A DNA stretch of 64,000 nt from Bradyrhizobium aeschynomenes (GCF_013178945.1 NZ_JABFDM010000002.1:620001-684000); one strand, 5' to 3'. Counted from the first letter of the stretch, positions 34,004-42,560 are shown. Made by a program: numbers and translations. Notes: generated by a model not told the origin, from the letters alone.

Positions 34004-34657
34004 CTACCGCGCGCGACGGAACGTCAGGTTGATACGCTGACGGCCGAGCAGACCGTGCTCGCCATCGGCGAGCGGCGCCACGCCGTGAAAGGCGAGCCGC
34101 GCCGGGCCGCCCCAGACGACGACGTCGCCATGGGCCAGCCGATAACGCTGCGTCTTGTCGGTGCGTTTCAGGCCGCCGAACAGGAAGGTCGCGGGCAGGC
34201 CCAGCGACACCGAAACGATCGGCGCGCCAATGTCGCGCTCGTCGCGATCCTGATGCAGCGACATCTTTGCACCGGGCTCATAGCGGTTGATCAGGCAGGC
34301 ATCCGGCGCGAAGTCGGCAAAGCCTGCCTCGCTCGCCGCCTGCTCGGCGAGCCGTCGCAACAGCGGCGGCATCGCCGGCCATGGCCGGCCGGTGTCCGGA
34401 TCACACGCATCGTAACGATAGCCGCTGCGGTCCGTCACCCAGCCAAGCGAGCCGCAACTCGTCATCGCCACCGACATCTGGTGGCCGCCCGGAGTGACCA
34501 TGCGGCGGAACGGCGCCTGCGCGGCGATCGCCTCGATCGCCGTAATCAGCTCGTTGTCGTAGGGCCGCGCGAAGCCGCGCAGCAGCACCGCGCCCGGCGC
34601 GAGCGGCTCGCGCGCCGGTCCCGCGACGTCGAGTCCATCGAACAGATCAGCCGTCAT
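34004..34657 (-). CDS. alkB: Alpha-ketoglutarate-dependent DNA/RNA alkylation-repair dioxygenase AlkB
   Basis: 217 residues. It removes methyl groups (1-methyladenine, 3-methylcytosine) by Fe(II)/2OG oxidation. The iron ligands are H135, D137 (LHQDRDE) and H191 (AFHGVAPL); the 2OG-binding arginines are R208 and R214 (RINLTFRR). All sit at a constant offset of four from the remembered E. coli residues. Substrate-loop segments such as TPGGHQMSVAMTSCGSLGW and CLINRYEPGAKMSLHQD are typical. The ATG at 34657 is preceded by AGGGG and lies a few bases after the stop of the second 2OG oxygenase gene, so the two are co-transcribed. Confidence 0.95.
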   Translation of the reverse strand: MTADLFDGLDVAGPAREPLAPGAVLLRGFARPYDNELITAIEAIAAQAPFRRMVTPGGHQMSVAMTSCGSLGWVTDRSGYRYDACDPDTGRPWPAMPPLLRRLAEQAASEAGFADFAPDACLINRYEPGAKMSLHQDRDERDIGAPIVSVSLGLPATFLFGGLKRTDKTQRYRLAHGDVVVWGGPARLAFHGVAPLADGEHGLLGRQRINLTFRRAR

Positions 34658-34662
34658 ACCCC

Positions 34663-35406
34663 TCACTTCGCATCATGAAAGATCACCCCGAGCGTATGCC
34701 GCCGGCCGGAACGTAGCCGGCTGACGCCGTGCCGCATGGTGACGCGGTAGCTGCCGCGCGTGCCCTGCACGGGCCGATTGTGGACCGCGAACACCACGGC
34801 ATCGCCCTGCCGCAGCGGCACCACCTCGGCGCGCGACTGCATGCGCGGCCGCTGCTCCGTCAGCACGAACTCGCCGCCCGCGAAGTCACGCCCCGGCTCC
34901 GACAGCAGGATCGCGACCTGCAGCGGAAACACGTGCTCGCCGTAGAGGTCCTGGTGCAGGCAGTTGTAGTCGCCCTCGACATATTGCAGCAGCAGCGGCG
35001 TCGGCCGCGTCTGCCCGGCATCATGGCAGCGGGTGAGAAAATCGGCATGCGCGTCGGGGTAACGAACGGCGATGCCCATCGTCGCGTTCCAGCGGTTGGC
35101 GATCGGCACCAGCTGCGCATACAGCACAGGCCGCAGCCGCGCGATCAGATCCGGCAACGGATAGCTGAAATATTTGTACTCGCCGCGCCCGAAGCCGTGC
35201 CGCGCCATGATCACGCGGCTGCGGAAACGGCTGTCGTCCGAATACAACGATGCCAGCGTGCGGCACGCGTCGGCCGAGAGCAGTTGCGGCAACACGACGC
35301 AGCCGCTGGCGTCGAGGTCGCGTTCAGCCACCGCCCAGTCGATCGCATCGATCCCGGTCGCGACGGCCGGATTGAGGTCGGGCACTGCCTGCTCGAGTCT
35401 GGCCAT
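34663..35406 (-). CDS. 2OG-Fe(II) oxygenase, prolyl-4-hydroxylase-like
   Basis: 247 residues from ATG 35406. The double-stranded beta-helix core shows the iron motif H151-x-D153 (CLHQDLYGEHVF), a distal histidine (H226 in TMRHGVSRL) and a conserved GGEFVLTEQRPRMQSRAEVV segment. The N-terminal helices carry SGCVVLPQLLSADACRTLAS. This is the P4H-like 2OG oxygenase family, which hydroxylates protein side chains or repairs or modifies nucleic acids. The position directly upstream of alkB, with a 5-base gap, suggests shared use in alkylation damage. A longer frame up to 35502 runs through intergenic repeat R2 and is rejected. Confidence 0.82.
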   Translation of the reverse strand: MARLEQAVPDLNPAVATGIDAIDWAVAERDLDASGCVVLPQLLSADACRTLASLYSDDSRFRSRVIMARHGFGRGEYKYFSYPLPDLIARLRPVLYAQLVPIANRWNATMGIAVRYPDAHADFLTRCHDAGQTRPTPLLLQYVEGDYNCLHQDLYGEHVFPLQVAILLSEPGRDFAGGEFVLTEQRPRMQSRAEVVPLRQGDAVVFAVHNRPVQGTRGSYRVTMRHGVSRLRSGRRHTLGVIFHDAK

Positions 35407-35422
35407 AAACTTGATCCCAGCT

Positions 35423-35523
35423 GTCATTCCGGGGCGGCGCGCAGCGACGAGCCCGGAATCCATACTCACGATGGTGGTTATGGATTCCGGGCCTGCGCGC
35501 AAGGGCGCGCATCCCGGAATGAC
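35423..35523. repeat. Dispersed palindromic repeat, family R2, copy a
   Basis: GTCATTCCGGGGCGGCGCGC ... GCCCGGAATCCATA ... TATGGATTCCGGGCC ... ATCCCGGAATGAC is a nested palindrome. Further copies are at 52004-52155 and 54519-54617. This one sits just upstream of the 2OG oxygenase gene. Confidence 0.9.
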
Positions 35524-35597
35524 GAGGATGCGACAGAAGGGCCAGCGTCAGCCACCCGTTTCCTGGACGCTTCGGGTCATCGCGCCGGAACGCCCGG

Positions 35598-36395
35598 ATG
35601 AACCGAAACGCTTCGGGCGGAACCAATCTTCCGACGATGCAACGTCCACGCACCCGGCGCTTCCTCATCCTGCTCGGCAAGTCGATCCTGGCCGTGCTCT
35701 CGCTCGCCGTCGTGCCGCTGCTCTACGCCGAAGGCTACGCGATATGGTACGCCGAATATCATCTTGGCCTCCCCACTGAAGCCGAGATCGCAGCGCTTCC
35801 TGCCACCGGCCATCTTTGTCCGCTCGAAGCGGGATCGCCCTACGTCGCGCTGGCCGACATGCCCCTGCTGCTGCGCCAGGCCGTCATCGCGTCGGCTGGC
35901 GCCGACTTTCAGACGCGGCCCAATCTCGTTCTGCCGGCGATGGCGGCAGCCATTGTCAAAGGTGACGGACGGCCCGATACGAGGATCACGTTTGCGGTCA
36001 CCCGCCATTGCCTGCATGCCTTGGCTCCAGACTGTTGCCGCGGCCTGGATTGGCACATCGGAAGCACGGTCTTCATGGGCCGTCTGGAACGAACCTTGTC
36101 GCGTGAGCGTATCCTGGACGCGTACCTGAACGACAGCTATCTCGGCCGCAACGCCTATGGTGTCGCGGCGGCGGCGCCAGCGCATTTCGGAAAGCCCCTG
36201 ACGGGCCTCGACGTCGGCGAGATCGCCCTGCTCATCGCGCGTTTCCAGACGCCAAGCCCCTCAGAGCGCGACAGCGCGCGACGCAGTTACATCCTCGACA
36301 GGATGCTCACCGCCGGTCTGATCGATCAGGCCCAGGCAACAGCTGCCAGGGCCGCGCCGCTGCCCCCGATCGATGGCGCGCCGCGCAAGCCCTGA
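35598..36395 (+). CDS. Degenerate GT51 transglycosylase-like membrane protein
   Basis: 265 residues. A single N-terminal membrane helix (about 22-42) is followed by a short extracytoplasmic domain. The C-terminal half, ERILDAYLNDSYLGRNAYGV and AAAAPAHFGKPLTGLDVGEI, is the signature of peptidoglycan glycosyltransferases (GT51). The first catalytic motif should read 'AVIASEDxxFxxHxG', but here it is AVIASAGADFQTRPN: the catalytic Glu is replaced by Ala (A100) and the Asp by Gly. The 'GGSTITQQ' motif is also absent (DTRITFAVTRHCL). It probably cannot polymerise glycan and may be a scaffold or regulatory relative. ATG 35637 is an alternative start. It is a lone gene. Confidence 0.72.
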   Translation: MNRNASGGTNLPTMQRPRTRRFLILLGKSILAVLSLAVVPLLYAEGYAIWYAEYHLGLPTEAEIAALPATGHLCPLEAGSPYVALADMPLLLRQAVIASAGADFQTRPNLVLPAMAAAIVKGDGRPDTRITFAVTRHCLHALAPDCCRGLDWHIGSTVFMGRLERTLSRERILDAYLNDSYLGRNAYGVAAAAPAHFGKPLTGLDVGEIALLIARFQTPSPSERDSARRSYILDRMLTAGLIDQAQATAARAAPLPPIDGAPRKP

Positions 36396-36463
36396 GCGCT
36401 CTCACGCCCAGCCAAGCCTATCGCATTCACGATCGCTATTTTTGACCCGTTTTTCTCACCATC

Positions 36464-36547
36464 GTCATGGCCGGGCTTGTCCCGGCCATCCACGTCATCC
36501 GGCATGCTGAGAACGACGTGGATGCCCGGGACGAGCCCGGGCATGAC
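36464..36547. repeat. 84-bp palindromic repeat, family R1, copy a
   Basis: GTCATGGCCGGGCTTGTCCC...CCACGTC and its inverted half GACGTGGATGCCCGGGACGA...GGGCATGAC form a long palindrome. Copy b at 40122-40205 has the same length. Together with short AT-rich flanks it fills the gap between the GT51-like and amidase genes, which converge on it. Confidence 0.9.
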
Positions 36548-36592
36548 GGAGTGACTAAAGGCGCGCATCTTCATATGCGCTAGCCTTGTGGC

Positions 36593-37945
36593 TCAGCCCC
36601 GCACCACGCCCTCGACCCCCGCCGCGATCTCCAGCAGCTTGCGGTCCTGGCCGCCGGACTGCGCCAGCATCAGGCCGACCGGGACATCGCCATGGCGATG
36701 CGCCGGCAGCGAGATCGCGCAGCCGTCGATCATGTTGATGAAGGTGCAGTTGCGGAGCGCGCGGATGTTCTCGCGGGCGAAGGCCTGGTCGTCGGCGAGA
36801 TCGGCGATTTTGGGCGGCGCGTTTGCCGTGGTCGGCATTACCAGCGCATCGTACGGCGCGATCCGCGCGGCCGCGCGCGTGACCAGCGAGCGGCGGGCGT
36901 TGAGCATCTCGATGTAGTCGGGCACCGTGATCGCCTCGCCGCGCATGATGCGGACGGACACGCGCGGATCGTAGACGTCGCCCTTGGCCGTCAGCAGGAA
37001 GCGGTGCCAGGCGTAGCTCTCGGCGGCGGCGAAGCCGCCCTTCATGCCGATGATGCCGACGTCGAGAAATTCCGGGAATTCGATGCGCGCGATCAGCGCA
37101 CCCTGCCGCGCCAGCGTCTCCAGCGCGCGCTCGAACGTTGCGGCGACCTCCGCGTCGAGCTCGTCGAGCACGACGGTGGTCGGCACCGCGAGCCGCAGCC
37201 CCTTCACCGGGCGCGAGACCAGCAGCCGGATCGGCTCGTCGGCCAGCACGGAATCGAGCACCGCGCAGCAGGCGACCGTGTTGGCCAGCGGGCCAAAACT
37301 GTCGAGCGTCGTCGACAGCGGCACGCCGCCGTCGAGCGGCACGCGCGCCTGCGTCGGCTTGTAGCCCGTGATGCCGTTGAAGGCGGCGGGGATGCGGCAG
37401 GAGCCGCCGGTGTCGGTGCCGAGCGCGCCATAGGCCATGCGGTCGACGACGGACACCGCCGCGCCCGACGACGAGCCGCCGGGCACGTGGCCGATGTCGC
37501 GCTTCCAGGCGCTCTTCGGCGTGCCGTAATGCGGATTGATGCCGATGCCGGAATAGGCGAACTCGGTCATGTTGGTGCGGCCGATCACGACGAAGCCGGC
37601 CCGGCGCAGCCGCGCCACCGCCGGCGCATCGGCCTCGGCCGGAGCGGAGTCGTCGAGCGCACGCGAGCCGGCGCGGGTGACCTGGCCCTTGATGTCGAAC
37701 AGGTCCTTGATCGAGACCGGAATGCCGGCATAGGGCGACGGCGCGGCGCCCGCCTTGCGCAGCGCGTCCATGCCGTCGGCGGCCGCCAGCGCCGCCTCCT
37801 TGTCGACATGGATGAAGGCGCGCTGGCCCTCGCCGGCAGGGTCGGCAATACGGGCGAGGCAGTCCTCGACCAGCTTGCGGGAGGTGGTGCGGCCGGTGGC
37901 GAGATCATCGGCCAGCGCGGCGAGGGTCGGATTGGCAGCGGTCAT
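36593..37945 (-). CDS. Amidase-signature-family hydrolase
   Basis: 450 residues. The Ser-cis-Ser-Lys catalytic set is visible: K80 (PVSIKDLFDI), the serines of GHVPGGSSSGAAVS near 158-160, and nucleophile S182 (GALGTDTGGSCRIPAAF). The family hydrolyses amides to carboxylate and ammonia; members include aryl/aliphatic amidases, allophanate hydrolase and GatA. Here there are no gatBC partners or urea-carboxylase genes. A catabolic amidase supplying an acid to the neighbouring acyl-CoA genes is therefore plausible but unproven. The next gene downstream in the cluster (AtuA-like) lies 6 bases away on the same strand. Confidence 0.9.
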   Translation of the reverse strand: MTAANPTLAALADDLATGRTTSRKLVEDCLARIADPAGEGQRAFIHVDKEAALAAADGMDALRKAGAAPSPYAGIPVSIKDLFDIKGQVTRAGSRALDDSAPAEADAPAVARLRRAGFVVIGRTNMTEFAYSGIGINPHYGTPKSAWKRDIGHVPGGSSSGAAVSVVDRMAYGALGTDTGGSCRIPAAFNGITGYKPTQARVPLDGGVPLSTTLDSFGPLANTVACCAVLDSVLADEPIRLLVSRPVKGLRLAVPTTVVLDELDAEVAATFERALETLARQGALIARIEFPEFLDVGIIGMKGGFAAAESYAWHRFLLTAKGDVYDPRVSVRIMRGEAITVPDYIEMLNARRSLVTRAAARIAPYDALVMPTTANAPPKIADLADDQAFARENIRALRNCTFINMIDGCAISLPAHRHGDVPVGLMLAQSGGQDRKLLEIAAGVEGVVRG

Positions 37946-37951
37946 GGCATC

Positions 37952-38275
37952 CTATCGATGGTCAGCGGCGTCAGCCGAAATATCGAGATCGAGCAGCGCG
38001 GAACTCAGCGACTTGCCGTGCGCGTCCAACGCCAGCGAGCGGGTCACCCCGCCGCCGAGCGCCCGGCTCATCACGAAATTCAGCGCCGCAATGTTGGGCA
38101 GCTCATAGCGGACCACCTCACCCTGGACAATGCCGGCAAAGTGCGCCCTGACCCGCTCCGCCGTCACCTCCGCGAGCAGCAGCGGGTAGTGCCTGGGATC
38201 ATAAGCAATGACCGAGATGTTCGAGGTGTCCCCTTTGTCGCCGGTCCTGGAATGGGCGATATCACGCAGCTTCAT
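37952..38275 (-). CDS. Stand-alone AtuA C-terminal-like domain protein
   Basis: 107 residues from ATG 38275, beginning MKLRDIAHSRTGDKGDTSNI. This is the conserved opening of the small domain found at the C-terminus of AtuA (acyclic terpene utilisation, DUF1446) proteins. The remainder, AERVRAHFAGIVQGEVVRYE and LPNIAALNFVMSRALGGG, also fits. In many actinobacteria and proteobacteria this domain is a separate polypeptide next to AtuA-like and acyl-CoA genes. No AtuA large domain is in this window. It lies 6 bases upstream of the amidase gene on the minus strand and divergent from the DUF35/thiolase pair. Its biochemical role is unknown. Confidence 0.78.
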   Translation of the reverse strand: MKLRDIAHSRTGDKGDTSNISVIAYDPRHYPLLLAEVTAERVRAHFAGIVQGEVVRYELPNIAALNFVMSRALGGGVTRSLALDAHGKSLSSALLDLDISADAADHR

Positions 38276-38466
38276 CTCGTCTCCGATCATCTCGACAGCA
38301 TCAAAGACCAATTTTCATCAGGCGGCAATTGCTGCGTCCCGCACCTCTGCGCCTGCTGGAGAGCCGTATGCGCGGCGAGACGGACCGTTGACGCCTCTCG
38401 GTCAAATGGCGCATCACCTCTGCAAAGGAACGGGCGACGGAGCCCGTCGCAGGGAGGATCACCGGG

Positions 38467-38880
38467 ATGGCCGAGCCGATGCGCGCACGCCCCAAGCCGA
38501 CGCCGGAGACGCAGCATTTCTGGGACGGCACCCGCGCCGGCGAATTGCGCCTGCAGCGCTGCGACGCCTGCGCTCACGTGTATTTTCCGCCGCGCCCGTT
38601 CTGTCCGTCCTGCGCCAGCCGCAAGGTCAGCATTTTCAAGGCGTCCGGCAAGGGCACGCTCTACAGCTACGTCATCAACCACCGCCCCGCCGCCCCCGGC
38701 TTCACGCCGCCCTACGCGATCGCCGTCGTCGCGCTGGAGGAAGGCCCGCGCATGATGAGCAACATCACCGGCTGCCCGCAGACACCGGAGGCGCTCGAGC
38801 TCGACATGCCGCTTGAAGTCACCTTCGAGCCGCTCGACGCGCAGATCACCCTGCCCCTGTTCCGACCGGCGAAGGGATAG
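38467..38880 (+). CDS. Zn-ribbon OB-fold protein (DUF35), acyl-CoA-associated
   Basis: 137 residues. An N-terminal helix (TPETQHFWDGTRAGELRLQR) leads to a zinc ribbon with two CxxC pairs (CDACAHVYFPPRPFCPSC), then an OB fold (GKGTLYSYVINHRPAAPGFT, PYAIAVVALEEGPRMMSNIT). DUF35 proteins act as partners of thiolase-like or HMG-CoA-synthase-like enzymes, probably placing acyl-CoA or forming a joint active site. The thiolase-like gene begins 4 bases after this stop codon, which supports a two-subunit enzyme. GGAGG precedes the start. It is divergent from the amidase/AtuA-like pair. Confidence 0.92.
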   Translation: MAEPMRARPKPTPETQHFWDGTRAGELRLQRCDACAHVYFPPRPFCPSCASRKVSIFKASGKGTLYSYVINHRPAAPGFTPPYAIAVVALEEGPRMMSNITGCPQTPEALELDMPLEVTFEPLDAQITLPLFRPAKG

Positions 38881-38884
38881 CGCC

Positions 38885-40024
38885 ATGCGGAGAAACCAGG
38901 TTGCCGTCGTCGGCGCGGCCGAGACCACCGAGCTCGGCGTCATTCCCAACATGTCGCAGATCCAGCTGCATGCGGACGCCGCGCTGAACGCGATCGCCGA
39001 TGCCGGACTCAAGCTGTCCGACATCGACGGCTTCGCCACCGCGGTCGAGACGCCGCAGCAGATGTGCCACTATCTCGGCATCACCCCGACCTGGGTCGAC
39101 GGCACCTCGGTCGGCGGCTGCTCGTTCATGCTGCATGTCCGCCACGCCGCGGCGGCGATCGAGGCCGGGCTGTGCAAGACCGTGCTGATCACCCATGCCG
39201 AGAGCGGCAAGTCGATGATCGGCAAGCTGCCGCGCTCGATTCCCGCCGACAGCCTGCAAGGCCAGTTCGAGGCGCCGTTCGGCGTGTACGGTCCGCCCAG
39301 CATGTTCCCGATTCCCGTGCTGCGCTACATGAAGACCTACGGCATCACCCATGAGCAACTCGCGATGGTCGCCGTCGTGCAGCGCGAATGGGCGGCGAAA
39401 AATCCGCGCGCGATGATGAAGGACCCGATCACGGTCGACGACGTCCTGAATTCGCGCATGATCGCCTACCCGTTCCGGCTGCTGCAATGCTGCCTCGTCA
39501 CCGATGGCGGCGGCGCGCTGATCCTGACCTCGGCCGATCGCGCGAAGGATTTTCCGCGCAAGCCCGTATACATTCTCGGCACCGGCGAAAGCGTGGAGAC
39601 GCCGATGGTCAGCCAGATGGAGACGTTCACCTCGTCGCGCGCCTTCAAGGTCGCGGGCCCCCTCGCCTTCAAGGAGGCCGGCATCACGCATGCCGATGTG
39701 GACCATCTCATGATCTACGATGCATTCGCGCATCTGCCGCTGTTCGGGCTCGGCGATCTCGGCTTCATGCCGCATGAGGAGACCGGGCCGTTCATCGCCG
39801 CCGGACACACCCGGCCCGGCGGCAAGCTGCCACTCAACACCAATGGCGGCGGCCTGTCCTACATGCATTCCGGCATGTACGGCATGTATGCGCTACAGGA
39901 AAGCGTGCGCCAGATGCGCGGCATCGCGCCGGCGCAGGTGCCGGGAGCCAAGATCTCGGTGTGTCACGGCGTCGGCGGCATGTTCGCCGCGTCGGGCACG
40001 ATCATCTTTACGAACGAGAGGTAG
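38885..40024 (+). CDS. SCP2-type thiolase-like protein paired with DUF35
   Basis: 379 residues. The thiolase fold begins RRNQVAVVGAAETTELG. A GGCSFMLHV segment sits at the usual nucleophile elbow. The C-terminal half has HMMIYDAFAHLPL-like content (DHLMIYDAFAHLPLFGLGDL, GGKLPLNTNGGGLSYMHSGM) and SVCHGVGGMFAASGTIIF. This matches the 'lipid-transfer protein/thiolase' group that teams with DUF35 proteins in steroid and branched-acid catabolism, performing retro-aldol or thiolytic C-C cleavage. ATG at 38885 lies 4 bases after the DUF35 stop, so the two are co-translated. Confidence 0.88.
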   Translation: MRRNQVAVVGAAETTELGVIPNMSQIQLHADAALNAIADAGLKLSDIDGFATAVETPQQMCHYLGITPTWVDGTSVGGCSFMLHVRHAAAAIEAGLCKTVLITHAESGKSMIGKLPRSIPADSLQGQFEAPFGVYGPPSMFPIPVLRYMKTYGITHEQLAMVAVVQREWAAKNPRAMMKDPITVDDVLNSRMIAYPFRLLQCCLVTDGGGALILTSADRAKDFPRKPVYILGTGESVETPMVSQMETFTSSRAFKVAGPLAFKEAGITHADVDHLMIYDAFAHLPLFGLGDLGFMPHEETGPFIAAGHTRPGGKLPLNTNGGGLSYMHSGMYGMYALQESVRQMRGIAPAQVPGAKISVCHGVGGMFAASGTIIFTNER

Positions 40025-40121
40025 TGACATCTGCCATTCCAGAGCACTCTCCCTCGCTCCGTTCCTCCTCCAAGGCAATCGCATGTGATGGTGCAGAGTT
40101 GAGTTCGGCTTTCTCCACGCG

Positions 40122-40205
40122 GTCATGGCCGGGCTTGTCCCGGCCATCCACGTCGGCCGGCATACTGGGACGGACGTGGATGCCCGGGACAAGCCCGGGC
40201 ATGAC
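40122..40205. repeat. 84-bp palindromic repeat, family R1, copy b
   Basis: Same sequence pattern and length as 36464-36547. It lies in the 279-base gap between the thiolase-like gene and the SDR gene, which otherwise shows nothing recognisable. Confidence 0.9.
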
Positions 40206-40303
40206 GACGTAGAGGCAGCGTCGCGAAAGACTCAGATCCTCACATGCGGTTGCCAGCGGCCAACGGACGAACCAGATTCCCACATCAAGCCAAGGACACC
40301 ATC

Positions 40304-41218
40304 ATGACCAAATCACTCCAGGACAAAGTCGTCATCGTCACCGGCGCCGGCCGCGGTATTGGCCGCGAGATCGCGCTGCTGTGCGCCGCCGAAGGGGCCA
40401 AGGTCGTGGTCAACGACCCCGGCGTCGCCTCCGACGGTTCGGGCACCAGCGCGGCGCCGGCGGAGGAAGTGGTCGAGGAGATCCGCAAGGCCGGCGGCAC
40501 CGCCGTCGCGAATTTCGAGAGCGTTTCCGAGGCGATCCCCGCCAGCAAGATCGTGAAGGCCGCGACCGACCATTTCGGCCGGCTCGACGGCGTCGTGAAC
40601 AATGCCGGCATCCTGCGCGACATGATCTTCCACAAGATGAGCATCGAGGCGTTCGAGGCCGTCATCAAGGTGCATCTGATGGGCTCGTTCTATGTGTCGC
40701 ACTCCGCGGCGCGGCTGTTCCGCGAGCAGGAGAGCGGCTCCTTCGTGCACTTCACCTCGACCTCCGGCCTGATCGGCAATTATGGCCAGGCCAACTACGC
40801 GGCCGCCAAGCTCGGCATCGTCGGCCTGTCGAAGTCGATCGCGCTCGACATGGGCCGCTTCAACGTCCGCTCCAACTGCGTCTCGCCGTTCGCCTGGAGC
40901 CGCATGATCGGCACCATTCCAGCGGAGACCGAGGCCGAGAAGGAGCGCGTCGAGCGCATGAAGCGGATGGGCCCGGAAAAGATCGCGCCGGTCGTCGCCT
41001 ATCTGCTGGGCGATGTCTCCAAGGACGTCACCGGCCAGATCTTCGCTGTCCGCATGAATGAGATCTTCCTGATGGGCCAGTCGCGTCCGCTGCGCTCGGT
41101 GCATCGCGGCGAAGGCTGGACGCCGCAGACCATCGCCGAGCACGGCATGCCGGCGCTGAAGCCGTCGTTCTACAAGCTCGATCGCTCCGCCGACGTGTTC
41201 GGCTGGGATCCGATTTGA
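40304..41218 (+). CDS. Short-chain dehydrogenase, MFE-2-type 3-hydroxyacyl-CoA dehydrogenase-like
   Basis: 304 residues. NAD(P)-binding VVIVTGAGRGIGREIALLCA, NNAGIL, active-site Ser in FTSTSGLIGN and YAAAK (NYGQANYAAAKLGIVGL) are all present. An extended C-terminus (MNEIFLMGQSRPLRSVHRGE, FYKLDRSADVFGWDPI) resembles the dehydrogenase unit of peroxisomal multifunctional enzyme 2, which oxidises 3-hydroxyacyl-CoA. The family placement next to the DUF35/thiolase pair fits a beta-oxidation side branch. ATG 40304 is chosen because similarity starts at MTKSLQDK; a longer frame upstream has none. Confidence 0.88.
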   Translation: MTKSLQDKVVIVTGAGRGIGREIALLCAAEGAKVVVNDPGVASDGSGTSAAPAEEVVEEIRKAGGTAVANFESVSEAIPASKIVKAATDHFGRLDGVVNNAGILRDMIFHKMSIEAFEAVIKVHLMGSFYVSHSAARLFREQESGSFVHFTSTSGLIGNYGQANYAAAKLGIVGLSKSIALDMGRFNVRSNCVSPFAWSRMIGTIPAETEAEKERVERMKRMGPEKIAPVVAYLLGDVSKDVTGQIFAVRMNEIFLMGQSRPLRSVHRGEGWTPQTIAEHGMPALKPSFYKLDRSADVFGWDPI

Positions 41219-41345
41219 GATTTGCAGCGCGCAAAATCGTCTCGCAGCGCAAACTATCTCAAGTTGTTTTTTATCCGAACAACCCGCTGAAAGCCACGAT
41301 TCCGTCGTATGGTCGCCTCCCAACAAAAAACGTTTGGAGGAAACC

Positions 41346-42461
41346 ATGACGAATTCACGACACGATCTCATCAAGGACGTGCCGGCCGAAGCCGATCGCT
41401 TCGACCGGCGCACGCTCCTCAAAGGCGTCGCAGGCTTTGCCGCTGCTGCAGCAGCGGTCTCGCCGGCGATCGCGCGGGATTTCGGACCGGGGGCGCAGCC
41501 GCAGCGCTATCCCGATCCCGACATCGTCGTGATCGACGAGAAGCGCTTCAAGGCCAAGGTCGGCAACACCGTCATCAAGCGCCTGTTCACCGGCTGCCTC
41601 TGGGCGGAAGGACCGGCGTGGAACACGCAGGGCCAGTACCTCGTCTGGAGCGACATCCCGAACAACCGGCAACTGCGCTATCTCGACGACGACGGCCACA
41701 TCTCCCAACAGTTTCGAAAACCCTCGAACGAATCCAACGGCAACACCTTCGACTACGAGGGACGGCAGATCACCGCGGAACGCACCCGCCTCGTCCGCTT
41801 CGAGCACAATGGCACGGTCACGGTTCTCGCCGAGAAGGCCAACGACAAGCCGCTCAATGGCCCGAACGACATGGTCGTCAATCCCGCCGACAAGTCGATC
41901 TGGTTCACCGATCCCGGCTACGGATCGATCAATCTCTATGAAGGCCAGAATGTCCGCAACGGCTCCAACCAGCCGTTCCAGAAGGAAGCCGTCTACCGCG
42001 TCGACGCGCAGTCCGGCGCGGTTACCAAGGTCGCGGACGAGCCGTTCAAGCCGAACGGCATCGCCTTCAGCCACGACTACAAGAAGCTCTATGTCTGCGA
42101 CACCGGCATCACCCACTATCCGAACGCCAAGAACGTCGTCTGGCAGTACGACATCAACGGCGACAAGCTGTCGAACCCCAAGGCGTTCATCGACATGACG
42201 CTCGACGGCAAGTCGGGCTTCCCGGACGGCTTGCGGGTCGACATCGACGGCAACATCTGGGTCGGTGCCGGCTGGGTCGGCGAGGGCTATGACGGCGTCC
42301 ACATCTTCGCGCCGGACGGCCAGCGCATCGGCCAGATCAAGCTGCCCGAGATCTGCGCCAACGTCTGCTTCGGCGGCAAGAAGCGCAACCGCCTGTTCAT
42401 GACCGCCAGCCAGTCGCTGTATGCGGTGTATGTGGAGACACAGGGCGCACATATTTGTTAG
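41346..42461 (+). CDS. Tat-exported SMP-30/gluconolactonase-family lactonase
   Basis: 371 residues. A twin-arginine signal is present at about 24-46 (FDRRTLLKGVAGFAAAAAAV with cleavage after AIA). The SGL propeller follows: LFTGCLWAEGPAWN with the first metal-site glutamate, YLVWSDIPNNRQLRYLDDDG, KPLNGPNDMVVNPADKSIWF, DEPFKPNGIAFSHDYKKLYV and SGFPDGLRVDIDGNIWVGAG. Folded export via Tat fits a metal-loaded lactonase in the periplasm. GGAGG sits before the ATG. Its substrate (sugar lactone or xenobiotic ester) is not determined. It stands alone before the repeat-rich gap. Confidence 0.88.
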   Translation: MTNSRHDLIKDVPAEADRFDRRTLLKGVAGFAAAAAAVSPAIARDFGPGAQPQRYPDPDIVVIDEKRFKAKVGNTVIKRLFTGCLWAEGPAWNTQGQYLVWSDIPNNRQLRYLDDDGHISQQFRKPSNESNGNTFDYEGRQITAERTRLVRFEHNGTVTVLAEKANDKPLNGPNDMVVNPADKSIWFTDPGYGSINLYEGQNVRNGSNQPFQKEAVYRVDAQSGAVTKVADEPFKPNGIAFSHDYKKLYVCDTGITHYPNAKNVVWQYDINGDKLSNPKAFIDMTLDGKSGFPDGLRVDIDGNIWVGAGWVGEGYDGVHIFAPDGQRIGQIKLPEICANVCFGGKKRNRLFMTASQSLYAVYVETQGAHIC

Positions 42462-42560
42462 CCTGATCGATGCGCAGCTTCGGGGTCGGCGCTCAGCCCT
42501 CACCATGAACACGCTGACGCGTGTTCATGGTCCGGCAGTCAGCGCCCCCTCGGCTCCCGA

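Noticed and set aside
35407..35502. N-terminal extension of the 2OG oxygenase through 35502
   Set aside because: The extension is translated from palindromic repeat R2.
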